The notes beneath the pieces are model-generated. The model saw only the letters and a list, made by a program, of their open reading frames with translations, did no database searches and was not told where the DNA came from. Positions 1 through 6,089 of a DNA stretch of 6,089 nucleotides are shown here, one piece after another (position 1 is the first letter of the stretch; every line of letters begins with the position of its first letter). Origin of the DNA: Gammaproteobacteria bacterium (GTDB taxonomy: Bacteria > Pseudomonadota > Gammaproteobacteria > Steroidobacterales > Woeseiaceae); the NCBI GenBank assembly GCA_003645495.1, contig QNFK01000132.1:1-6089 (forward strand), given 5' to 3'. The translations under genes and the position numbers were made by a program.

Positions 1-1234
1 CAATAATGTTGATGCCATTCGGCAGACCGATATCTTCTATTTTGCGGCCAACAACCTTCGAGTCCTCAGCGGAGCCGTGCGCAATAGCCTCGATTGCTTC
101 TGCAGCGCCACGCCGCAGTGAGTGCACGCGGACTACATCGCCGCGTCGTACGTGCGCAAGCAGTGAGCCGATAGTTACCTGCTGCGGGGAGATCGCAATA
201 TCGATGCTACTCGACTCAACCAGTTCGGCGTACGACGGTCGGTTGATCAGCGCCATCACCTTGTGCGCGCCAAGCCGTTTGGCGAGCATGGCGGACAGAA
301 TATTTGCTTCCTCGGCATTCGTGAGCGCGCAGAAAACGTCGATGTTGTCGATGTTCTCCTCCAGCAGCAGCTCCTCGTCTGCTGCGTCGCCAACGAGCAC
401 GATGGCTTTGTTTAACTGCTCGGAGATAACACGCGCACGATGTGGATCGCGCTCAATGATTTTGACCTGGTTGGTCTGTTCAAGCGCGAGCGCCAGCCTG
501 ACACCGATGTTACCGCCTCCGGCAATCACGACCCGGCGTACCGGATCTTCCAGTTTGCGCATTTCGCTCATGAAGACACGAACGTCCTGGCGTGCGGCCA
601 CGAAAAACACCTCGTCGCCTTTCTGTATAACCGTATCACCGTCCGGTTGCATCGATTTACCGTCGCGGTAGATCGCGGCAATGCGGCCCTCGGTATTCGG
701 AATGTGCTCTTTTAGCGTCGCTATCTTCTGCCCGACCAGGAAACCACCCTCATCTGCCCGGGCTGCCACCAGTCGTACCCTGCCATTGGCAAATTCGAGC
801 ACCTGCAGCGCGCCCGGATAAAGAATCAGTTGCTCGATATGCTCACAGACGAGCTGCTCCGGGCTGATACGAACGTCCACCGGAATCGCATCCTGGGTAA
901 AGAGTTCGCGCGCGTTCATATAATCCGCGGCCCGGATGCGCGCAATCTTTGTGGGCGTCTTGTAAATGGTATAGGCCACCTGGCAGGCAATCATGTTGGA
1001 TTCGTCAGAATCGGTCAGCGCGACGATAATGTCGGCGTCGCGCGCGCCCGCCCTTTCGAGAACATCAGGATAGGTGGCATGTCCTACAACGGTACGGATA
1101 TCAAGGCGATCCTGAAGATCTCGCAGCGTTTCGGCACGCATGTCGACCACAGTAACCTCGTTGGCCTCCTCTCGTGAAAGATGATATGCCGCCGATGATC
1201 CGACCTGGCCAGCGCCGAGAATTAGTATTTTCAT
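1..1234 (-). CDS. trkA: Trk potassium uptake system regulatory subunit TrkA (3' end cut off by window)
   Basis: TrkA is the peripheral cytosolic NAD(H)-binding subunit that gates the TrkH/TrkG potassium channel. The frame runs from ATG at 1234 to the left edge and gives 411 residues; E. coli TrkA has 458, so about 45 C-terminal residues are missing. The family's duplicated layout is visible. RCK_N 1 has the Rossmann loop GAGQVG at 7-12 and the acidic ribose-binding D31. RCK_C 1 covers about 142-227 and includes the conserved YPGALQV at 139-145. RCK_N 2 has GGGNIG at 239-244 and E261. RCK_C 2 starts near 367 and is truncated. Other conserved blocks are SDESNMIACQVAY (76-88), EEANILSAMLAKR (308-320), DIAISPQQ (345-352) and SLRRGAAEAIEA (372-383). 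The start is fixed by the canonical MKILILGAGQVG, although no Shine-Dalgarno motif precedes it. The gene lies 33 bases after uvrD on the same strand and could be read with it. Identity is near certain. Confidence 0.97.
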   Translation of the reverse strand, partial: MKILILGAGQVGSSAAYHLSREEANEVTVVDMRAETLRDLQDRLDIRTVVGHATYPDVLERAGARDADIIVALTDSDESNMIACQVAYTIYKTPTKIARIRAADYMNARELFTQDAIPVDVRISPEQLVCEHIEQLILYPGALQVLEFANGRVRLVAARADEGGFLVGQKIATLKEHIPNTEGRIAAIYRDGKSMQPDGDTVIQKGDEVFFVAARQDVRVFMSEMRKLEDPVRRVVIAGGGNIGVRLALALEQTNQVKIIERDPHRARVISEQLNKAIVLVGDAADEELLLEENIDNIDVFCALTNAEEANILSAMLAKRLGAHKVMALINRPSYAELVESSSIDIAISPQQVTIGSLLAHVRRGDVVRVHSLRRGAAEAIEAIAHGSAEDSKVVGRKIEDIGLPNGINII

Positions 1235-1242
1235 TTTATGTA

Positions 1243-1260
1243 CACGGCTGATTGTCCGTG
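1243..1260 (-). other. Small inverted repeat in the uvrD-trkA gap
   Basis: On the minus strand CACGG (1260-1256) can pair with CCGTG (1247-1243) across an 8-base loop, just 8 bases before the trkA ATG. No T-tract follows it (TACATAAA comes next), so it does not look like an intrinsic terminator. It sits where the trkA ribosome binding site should be, and it might affect trkA translation or mark an RNA processing site. A five-pair stem is short enough to arise by chance, so this is a weak call. Confidence 0.3.
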
Positions 1261-1267
1261 ACTTATT

Positions 1268-3430
1268 TTACATGAGATTGAGATTGGCATAACTAAGTAC
1301 CAGCCATTTTGTGCCGGCGTTCTCAAAATTGACCTCTACACGGGCATGCGCGCCCTGGCCCTCGCAGTTGAGGATGACGCCATCGCCGAATTTTCCGTGC
1401 CGTACGCGCTGTCCGAGCCGTACGCCCATCTCGGCACCCGGGGCAACATGGCCAGCCGTCCGTGGCCTTGGGCTCAAAGGGCGGCTGACCTGGACGCGTG
1501 GTCGAACCTCCTCGACCAGCTCGGCGGGAATCTCGCTAATGAAGCGCGATGCCTGCGCGAAGTTGTCCATACCATGCAGTCGTCGCTGCTCGGCGTGGGT
1601 GATATACAAAATATCCTTTGCCCGCGTTATGCCGACATAACATAGCCGGCGTTCCTCCTCGAGACCCTGCGGATCCGCGACCGAACGCTGGTGTGGAAAC
1701 AAACCATCTTCCATGCCGCACAAGAATACCAACGGAAATTCCAGTCCTTTCGCCGAGTGCATGGTCATTAACTGGACACAATCCTCCCATGCATCGGCCT
1801 GGCCCTCACCAGCCTCAAGTGCTGCATGTGACAAGAACGCATCCAGCGGTGACATCTCCTCTGCGGGATCCGGAGAAAACCCACGCGCGGCGCTGACCAG
1901 CTCCTCGAGGTTTTCAACACGTGTTTCGCCGCGCTCACCCTTCTCTTTCTTAAAGAATTCGATGAGCCCGCTGGCGTGAATGACATGATCGACCTGCTCC
2001 TGCAGATCAAGGCCCTCTGTATCCTTCGCCAGCGTGGTGATCAGGTTAAGAAAGACAACGACGGCGGTGGCCGCCCTGCCGGCAAGCTCACCACTGGCAA
2101 CCGCACCTGCGGCTCGCCACATCGAACAACTGTTTGCCCGGGCGTAGCTGCGCATGGCCTCCAGCGTTCTTGCGCCAATACCGCGGGTTGGGCGGTTGAC
2201 GATGCGCTCGAAAGAGCTGTCATCATCGCGGTTGGAGATCAGGCGCAAGTAGGCGAGCGCGTCCTTGATTTCCGCTCGCTCGAAAAATCGCAGGCCGCCA
2301 TAGACCCGGTATGGCAAACGCGCATTGATGAGGCTCTCTTCAAGAACCCGCGACTGGGCATTGGATCGATACAACACAGCGGCATCTGCCCGTGCGTTGC
2401 CCTGGTCGCTCCAGTCACGCAACCTGCCGACTATAAAATCAGCCTCGTCACGCTCATTGTAGGCAGAGTAAACGCGAATTGGCTCGCCCTCAGCGCCTTC
2501 AGTCCAGAGCTTCTTGCCCATGCGCGAGGTATTGTTGTTGATCACCGCGTTGGCAGCATCAAGAATGGTTGCGGTGGAGCGGTAGTTTTGCTCCAGCTTG
2601 ACGACCGAGGCACCGGGAAAATCCTTTTGAAATTGATTGATGTGTTCGACCCGCGCGCCGCGCCAGCGATAAATCGACTGGTCATCATCGCCCACTACGA
2701 ACGGAATGCCCTCCTTGCCGGCGAGCAGTCGTAACCAGGCGTACTGAATTGCATTGGTGTCCTGAAACTCATCAACCAACAGGTGGCTAAAGCGACGCTG
2801 GTAGTGCTGCAGTAATTCTGCATTGTCGCGCCAGACTTCATGCGCCCTTAATAACAATTCGGCGAAGTCGACCAGACCGCCACGGTCGCATATTTCCTGG
2901 TATCCCTGGTACAGCGAAATGAATTGCTGGCGGTCAGCATCGCCCTCATCGTCAAGATGTTGTGGTCGCAGACCCTCGTCTTTTTGTGCATTGATGAAAT
3001 ATTGCACCTGGCGTGGTGCCCACTTGTCGTCATCAATTTCCAGGCCTTTAACAAGGCGTTTGATGATGCGCAACTGGTCATCAGCGTCGATGATCTGGAA
3101 ACTTTGCGGCAGTCCTGCTTCACGCCAGTGTCGTCGCAGGATTCGATGTGCCAGCCCGTGGAATGTGCCGATCCAGAGATGATTGACCGGAATATCGAGC
3201 AACGCCTCGATTCTATGGCGCATTTCTGCCGCCGCTTTATTGGTGAAGGTGACGGCAAGCAAGCTCTGTGGCGAGATCCCCTCGACATCGATGAGCCAGG
3301 CAGCTCTGTGCACCAGGACACGCGTCTTGCCGCTGCCTGCGCCGGCGATGACCAGCAGGGGTTCGGCCGGAGCAGTAACGGCCTGGCGCTGCGCGTCGTT
3401 GAGCGCCTCTAGAATCGGAGTGACATCCAT
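1268..3430 (-). CDS. uvrD: DNA helicase II (UvrD), superfamily 1A 3'-5' DNA helicase
   Basis: ATP-dependent 3'-5' DNA helicase. In related bacteria it removes the incised oligonucleotide in nucleotide excision repair, unwinds DNA in MutS/MutL mismatch repair, strips RecA filaments and pulls back stalled RNA polymerase. The protein is 720 residues, the same length as E. coli UvrD, and all SF1 motifs are present: Q-motif around LNDAQRQAV (10-18), Walker A AGAGSGKT (29-36), Ia TFTNKAA (61-67), GTFHGLAHRIL (88-98), Walker B VDEFQDTN (219-226), III VGDDDQSIYRWRGA (246-259), IV EQNYRST (280-286), IVa YRSNAQSR (354-361), V QLMTMHSAKGLEFP (553-566) and VI EEERRLCYVGITRA (591-604). After a variable linker (about 645-668), the C-terminal Tudor-like domain (about 669-720, GVRLGQRVRHGKFGDG...) matches the segment that binds RNA polymerase in E. 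coli. The start is set by the family N-terminus MDV, although no Shine-Dalgarno is seen. Motif III has R255 where E. coli has Gly; PcrA-type helicases also carry Arg there. There is no sign of disruption. Confidence 0.98.
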   Translation of the reverse strand: MDVTPILEALNDAQRQAVTAPAEPLLVIAGAGSGKTRVLVHRAAWLIDVEGISPQSLLAVTFTNKAAAEMRHRIEALLDIPVNHLWIGTFHGLAHRILRRHWREAGLPQSFQIIDADDQLRIIKRLVKGLEIDDDKWAPRQVQYFINAQKDEGLRPQHLDDEGDADRQQFISLYQGYQEICDRGGLVDFAELLLRAHEVWRDNAELLQHYQRRFSHLLVDEFQDTNAIQYAWLRLLAGKEGIPFVVGDDDQSIYRWRGARVEHINQFQKDFPGASVVKLEQNYRSTATILDAANAVINNNTSRMGKKLWTEGAEGEPIRVYSAYNERDEADFIVGRLRDWSDQGNARADAAVLYRSNAQSRVLEESLINARLPYRVYGGLRFFERAEIKDALAYLRLISNRDDDSSFERIVNRPTRGIGARTLEAMRSYARANSCSMWRAAGAVASGELAGRAATAVVVFLNLITTLAKDTEGLDLQEQVDHVIHASGLIEFFKKEKGERGETRVENLEELVSAARGFSPDPAEEMSPLDAFLSHAALEAGEGQADAWEDCVQLMTMHSAKGLEFPLVFLCGMEDGLFPHQRSVADPQGLEEERRLCYVGITRAKDILYITHAEQRRLHGMDNFAQASRFISEIPAELVEEVRPRVQVSRPLSPRPRTAGHVAPGAEMGVRLGQRVRHGKFGDGVILNCEGQGAHARVEVNFENAGTKWLVLSYANLNLM

Positions 3431-3559
3431 CGGGTTTTGGGGAGTTGATGCAGTTGGTCAGGCTGGGCAGTCTAACAAAGAATGGACGGTTAGAAGTGTC
3501 AGATAATTGGATCGTACGGGACTTTTTTGGATTTCTTTAGCAGCAAGATGTTCCGGGAT

Positions 3560-3648
3560 GCTGTCTACGGTCGTTTGGGTTTATTCGCGGCGTCTCAACT
3601 TTCATGCTCGATCATGCACTGCAACAAAAGTACGAAAACGTAGACAGC
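3560..3648. repeat. 10-bp perfect inverted repeat overlapping the REP-like element
   Basis: GCTGTCTACG at 3560-3569 is repeated exactly in inverted orientation at 3639-3648 (CGTAGACAGC), where it forms the tail of the left REP-like arm. A further 8-base inverted match, ATTCGCGG at 3583-3590 against CCGCGAAT at 3718-3725, links the same region to the tail of the right REP-like copy. The likely reading is a cluster containing degenerate extra REP halves. The arms are about 70 bases apart, so a single hairpin is less likely to be the function. Confidence 0.45.
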
Positions 3649-3725
3649 CGCGCCTACAGATTTTGCCAGAGAGTAAGCTCGAGCCAATATTAAGATCAGC
3701 TGTAGGAGCGGCCTTATCCGCGAAT
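3639..3725. repeat. REP/BIME-like pair of inverted palindromic elements
   Basis: Two copies of a 13-base motif lie in opposite orientation: CTGTAGGAGCGGC on the plus strand at 3700-3712 and CTGTAGGCGCGGC on the minus strand at 3659-3647, matching at 12 of 13 bases. The right copy continues as a small palindrome, GCGG-CCTTAT-CCGC (3708-3721), followed by GAAT. The left copy can fold on the minus strand as an 18-base hairpin (3657-3640, GTAGGCG / loop CGGC / TGTCTAC, with two G-U pairs) followed by GTTTT. The GTAGGAGCGG...CCGCGAA core strongly resembles the REP sequences common between genes in Pseudomonas and related gammaproteobacteria, where they occur in inverted pairs and are mobilised by RAYT (TnpA-REP) transposases. 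Here the pair lies just after the stop of the TPR/barrel gene and may act in termination or mRNA 3' protection. That role is inferred. Confidence 0.65.
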
Positions 3726-3730
3726 GTAAG

Positions 3731-5338
3731 CTACGGTGACCAGCGAAGACCCAGCAAATACATACCGCGATCATAGGCGATGCGCGGGTCGCTGGAGGCA
3801 ACCTCACGCAGCATAAATTCACCGACCAGGTCAAAATGATCGGTCATGTCGTAGGTAATAACGGCACCGGCCTCCGCCGTTTCCAGCGTTTTTCGACCGC
3901 CCGCGGGATTATTGAATGCGAACGCATTTTCGTAGTCATACTGGCGGTAATTGCCACGCAACTCGAAGGCAAAACTATTGCCGAGGCGCATGTGAAATTC
4001 GACGCTGTATTCATTGCGTGAGTAATCGTAGTAGCCCACGTGTCGGTCCTGCCGATCCGTTAAGCGGTAGGTCGCACCCAACCACATGCTCCGCGTGATG
4101 CGTTGCCGGGCAGATATACCGTACTCAACGTAATCATAACGAACGGCTGGATTGCCAGCCGGCTGCGAACCATCGAGCTCGTATGAGGGGCGGGCACTAT
4201 ACCGTCGCGTGTAATACTCGGCAGTCAGCCGCACCAGCGAGGTTGAGGTGAAATGATATTGAGTGTTGAGACCCAGGGACCAGAACTCGTGATCATATTC
4301 AGGAACGGTCTCGGTCTCTTCATAATCCCACAACTCGCCTTTCGCATGGGCGCCTACGGACAAGGGCCCGAATGTTTCACGTATCCAGAACTGCGGGCCG
4401 TAGCGCAGATAGGACAGGCGATCAGAAATATCCTGTCCACCAACGATTCGCTCGACACCAGTGTCAGGATCGTAATAGGTCTCCTCGTGCTGCGCGATTT
4501 TGAACGCACTGTAGACACGGCGCTCCCGGTTTTCACTGCGGCGTCGATATTCCGTCCCAAAGGCTAATTCCTGCAGGTATTCATCTGCCTGGTTCAGCTC
4601 CTGTTCCGAGTAAAAGCGACCGGAAAACCGGTATGCACCAAAAAAGTTTTCATGCTCGAAGCTGTTGACCGTATATACGGCAGCGAGGTTGATCGGTACG
4701 AACATTCCCGACTGCACCACCGGATCTACTACTGGTTGTGCGGGGTCACCCAAATCGACATAACTTTCCGCCGGCGTCCGGTAAACATTGTCATCAAATC
4801 CCGCACCGACGCGAAGCCGCAAATCGAGATTCGTGAATTCTTCGTCCTGCTTTAAAGCGACAGTCTGCGCTGCGGCGACTTCCTCAAGCACGCTTTGTTT
4901 CTGAATCTCGCGAATAGCCTTCGAGGCGAGCTTGCTAATGTCTCTGCGTTGCTGCTGGTCCCTGGCGCTGCGAAACCTGCGTAACGCTTCATCAAAGTCG
5001 CCCATCCGATAGGCAACCAGACCGAGGTTATAGTCAGACACTACCTGCAGCGGCAGGTAACGATTGGACAGTAAAAGCTCTTCACGGGCGCGGACGTATT
5101 GTTTTGCCCGATAATGGGCGATGCCGGTATTGTAGTGCAGCAAGGGCGTGCTCATGCCGGCATCGGCGGCCTGGCTGTAGCGTAGTAGCGCTGCCCAGTA
5201 CAACTCATCGCGAAACAGGCGATTGCCATCAGCAAATAGCTCGGTCGCTGTTACTGCCAGTGCTACCTGTGGCAGCGCTATGCAAAGCAACAATGCGCTA
5301 GCCAGAAGCAGCCGTGCTGTTCTCGCCATGTCACGCAA
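3731..5338 (-). CDS. Secreted TPR-domain outer-membrane beta-barrel protein of unknown function (Slam-like architecture)
   Basis: I do not recognise a specific family. The longest frame starts at TTG 5338 (535 aa); ATG at 5329 (532 aa) is the more likely start and leaves a normal signal peptide, MARTARLLLA...QVALA, cleaved after Ala 28 (TTG numbering used below). Neither start has a clear Shine-Dalgarno. The mature N-terminus has about three TPR-like helix pairs: 31-60 (ELFADGNRLFRDELYWAALL), 63-95 (HYNTGIAHYRAKQYVRAREE) and 97-130 (SDYNLGLVAYRMGDFDEALR). A charged, probably helical linker follows (131-168). From 171 to the end there are about 14-16 amphipathic, Tyr/Trp-rich strands with alternating hydrophobic residues, typical of an outer-membrane barrel. 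They begin at LDLRLRVGAGFDDNVYR and end at MYLLGLRWSP, which lacks the common C-terminal Phe. A periplasmic TPR domain plus outer-membrane barrel is the layout of Slam (DUF560) translocons and of some polysaccharide exporters. Either role here is inference. The gene appears monocistronic. Confidence 0.85.
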   Translation of the reverse strand: MRDMARTARLLLASALLLCIALPQVALAVTATELFADGNRLFRDELYWAALLRYSQAADAGMSTPLLHYNTGIAHYRAKQYVRAREELLLSNRYLPLQVVSDYNLGLVAYRMGDFDEALRRFRSARDQQQRRDISKLASKAIREIQKQSVLEEVAAAQTVALKQDEEFTNLDLRLRVGAGFDDNVYRTPAESYVDLGDPAQPVVDPVVQSGMFVPINLAAVYTVNSFEHENFFGAYRFSGRFYSEQELNQADEYLQELAFGTEYRRRSENRERRVYSAFKIAQHEETYYDPDTGVERIVGGQDISDRLSYLRYGPQFWIRETFGPLSVGAHAKGELWDYEETETVPEYDHEFWSLGLNTQYHFTSTSLVRLTAEYYTRRYSARPSYELDGSQPAGNPAVRYDYVEYGISARQRITRSMWLGATYRLTDRQDRHVGYYDYSRNEYSVEFHMRLGNSFAFELRGNYRQYDYENAFAFNNPAGGRKTLETAEAGAVITYDMTDHFDLVGEFMLREVASSDPRIAYDRGMYLLGLRWSP

Positions 5339-5622
5339 TTTGTAAGCTATTTTCAGAATTGTCAGAACTCCGGCGAAGACGCCATCTTGTCTATGGTTGG
5401 TATTTTGCCTGATTATGGAAAATTCGCACTAGAAAAACCCATATCCAGCCTCAGCCTCAACCGATCTTACCCAGCAAATGGCGAAATTTCCGGGTCGGTG
5501 CTCAACACTGTGACGTAGCGCAAAAAAACCCCCCAGGTTGCAGTACAACAAGGGGGGATTCGTCATCTTTTCGAAGGATCCGGGCCAACGACAGAGTCTG
5601 GCCCAGATGTTACGGATTGCCC
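5339..5622. other. Intergenic region between the acidic protein gene and the TPR/barrel gene
   Basis: This stretch of 284 bases contains the terminator of the acidic gene at its right end, and must otherwise hold the promoter and leader of the TPR/barrel gene. On the minus strand there are AT-rich hexamers such as CATAAT and TAAGAT, but none has a good -35 partner at 16-18 bases, so I make no promoter call. A small perfect stem, GGCG-AAGA-CGCC (5372-5383), lies about 45 bases before the ATG at 5329 and would fall in the 5' leader if transcription starts further upstream. I see no riboswitch-like architecture and no convincing gene. Confidence 0.55.
5522..5557 (-). terminator. Rho-independent terminator of the acidic protein gene
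   Basis: On the minus strand CCCCCC (5557-5552) pairs with GGGGGG (5534-5529) and is followed directly by seven T residues (5528-5522). Within the loop, GTTG and CAAC can pair again, giving a longer stem with a 2x2 internal mismatch. The structure lies about 65 bases after the stop codon of the acidic gene, in the right orientation to end its transcript. On the plus strand no T-tract follows the hairpin, so it works in one direction only. It separates the acidic gene from the TPR/barrel gene, whose start is about 190 bases further on. Confidence 0.88.
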
Positions 5623-6084
5623 TTAAGCGTCGCCCTCGTCACTGGCACCGTCGTCCTCAATTGATGCGACGTCATCGTCATCTTCTTCCATGTCGTCGTC
5701 TTCCATCTCGTCTTGTTCTTCGAGCTCGTCGTCATCGATCGATTCGCCGTCGTCGAAGTCGCCTTCATCATCAACCAGCTCGTCATGATCTTCATTCTCG
5801 CCCATGAAGTCCTCGTCAGAATCAAAGTCGTCTTCGTCGCCGTCTGCAAAGTCGCCGCCAGATTCTTCCTCTTCACGTTCATCGTCCGCTTCAGCGCCCA
5901 TTTCATCGCGGTCCATGTCGTCGCGATCGCCTTCTTCATCTTCAAAGCCGCCGTCATCGTCGCCGTCAGGGCCTTCCTCTGCCATGCCCTCCGGGCCACT
6001 CATGATCAGGACGTTGCCGTCGATGCCGGCTACGCTGTCCAGCACTTCCATGGTGACGTCCAGCTCATCCATGTCATCAGCCAT
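5623..6084 (-). CDS. Highly acidic Asp/Glu-rich low-complexity protein (start uncertain, may extend beyond window)
   Basis: Not recognised. The frame from ATG 6084 to TAA gives 153 residues with 48 Asp and 31 Glu (52 %), three Arg, no Lys and one His, so the net charge is roughly -75. The first 33 residues are less acidic and look foldable (DVTMEVLDSV, GNVLIMSGPEG). From about residue 36 on the chain is almost entirely Asp, Glu, Gly, Met and Ser in short irregular runs (EEDDDDVASIEDDGASDEGD near the end), and is surely disordered. There is no signal peptide or membrane segment, so it is probably cytoplasmic. GAC/GAT and GAA/GAG are freely mixed, as in a coding sequence under selection for acidity and unlike a simple DNA repeat. 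A strong terminator follows in the same orientation. Only five bases precede the ATG and the frame is still open at the edge, so this could be the acidic tail of a longer protein. Metal binding, nucleic-acid mimicry or chaperone-like roles are possible, but nothing here decides between them. Confidence 0.7.
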   Translation of the reverse strand: MADDMDELDVTMEVLDSVAGIDGNVLIMSGPEGMAEEGPDGDDDGGFEDEEGDRDDMDRDEMGAEADDEREEEESGGDFADGDEDDFDSDEDFMGENEDHDELVDDEGDFDDGESIDDDELEEQDEMEDDDMEEDDDDVASIEDDGASDEGDA

Positions 6085-6089
6085 CGCCG

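Larger units (their letters stand above)
3431..3730. other. Intergenic region between uvrD and the TPR/barrel gene
   Basis: This 300-base stretch holds no credible gene; the short open frames crossing it have no recognisable protein features. It should contain the uvrD promoter, but I could not find a convincing -35/-10 pair. CTGACA, read on the minus strand at 3502-3497, resembles a -35 box but has no good -10 partner. I scanned by eye for a LexA box of the CTG-N10-CAG type and found none. The right half (3560-3725) carries the REP-like inverted repeats listed separately. No T-rich intrinsic terminator for the upstream gene is obvious; one of the REP-like hairpins may serve instead. Confidence 0.6.

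Noticed and set aside
6..671. 221-codon Ser/Thr-rich open frame on the plus strand
   Set aside because: It is antisense to trkA; the Ser/Arg-rich composition is typical of the reverse complement of a real GC-rich gene.
1243..1260. Terminator between uvrD and trkA
   Set aside because: The stem has only five pairs and no T-tract follows it on the minus strand.
1976..2734. 252-codon open frame on the plus strand
   Set aside because: It lies wholly antisense to uvrD, whose motifs are intact, and its translation shows no domain or family resemblance. Long antisense frames are expected opposite GC-rich genes.
3560..3725. CRISPR array or insertion-sequence ends
   Set aside because: The repeats are few, inverted and of unequal spacing, with no regular spacers and no transposase frame between the arms. 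REP-type elements explain them better.
3507..3776. 89-codon plus-strand frame in the uvrD upstream region
   Set aside because: It crosses the REP-like repeats and runs into the 3' end of the barrel gene; no ribosome binding site or protein signature is seen.
5538..5807. Arg/His-rich 89-codon frame on the plus strand, and Thr/Lys/Met-rich frames on the minus strand over the same DNA
   Set aside because: These are shifted or antisense readings of GAC/GAT/GAA/GAG codons. The Asp/Glu frame has the matching terminator and mixed synonymous codons, and its first residues look like a normal protein.
5623..6084. Simple DNA tandem repeat instead of a gene
   Set aside because: No fixed repeat unit is present; Asp and Glu codons vary at the third position in irregular order, which fits selection at the protein level.

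Overview
The window looks like chromosomal DNA from a gammaproteobacterium of moderately high GC content. The main evidence is a full-length UvrD helicase of exactly the E. coli length (720 residues), with the gammaproteobacterial N-terminus (MDV...LND.QR.AV) and C-terminal Tudor-like domain, beside a TrkA that is close to the E. coli protein throughout. I cannot name the genus. All four genes that I can support are on the minus strand, so transcription runs from high to low coordinates.

In the direction of transcription, the right end (6084-5623) holds a very acidic, low-complexity protein of at least 153 residues, 52 % Asp+Glu with almost no basic residues. It is followed by a strong intrinsic terminator (5557-5522) and a gap of about 180 bases without genes. 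Next comes a secreted outer-membrane protein (start at 5329 or 5338, end at 3731), with a signal peptide, about three TPR-like helical hairpins and a C-terminal beta-barrel. Its layout recalls Slam (DUF560) proteins, but no function can be assigned. A 300-base intergenic stretch (3431-3730) separates it from uvrD and holds several REP/BIME-like inverted repeats. uvrD (3430-1268) and trkA (1234 to the left edge, truncated after residue 411) are 33 bases apart and may be co-transcribed.

UvrD acts in nucleotide excision repair, mismatch repair and transcription-coupled repair. TrkA is the cytosolic NAD-binding regulator of the Trk potassium channel. No functional link between them is evident beyond adjacency. 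The two right-hand genes are the unassigned part of the window. I see no mobile element, CRISPR array, tRNA or rRNA, and no clear evidence of a new multi-gene system.
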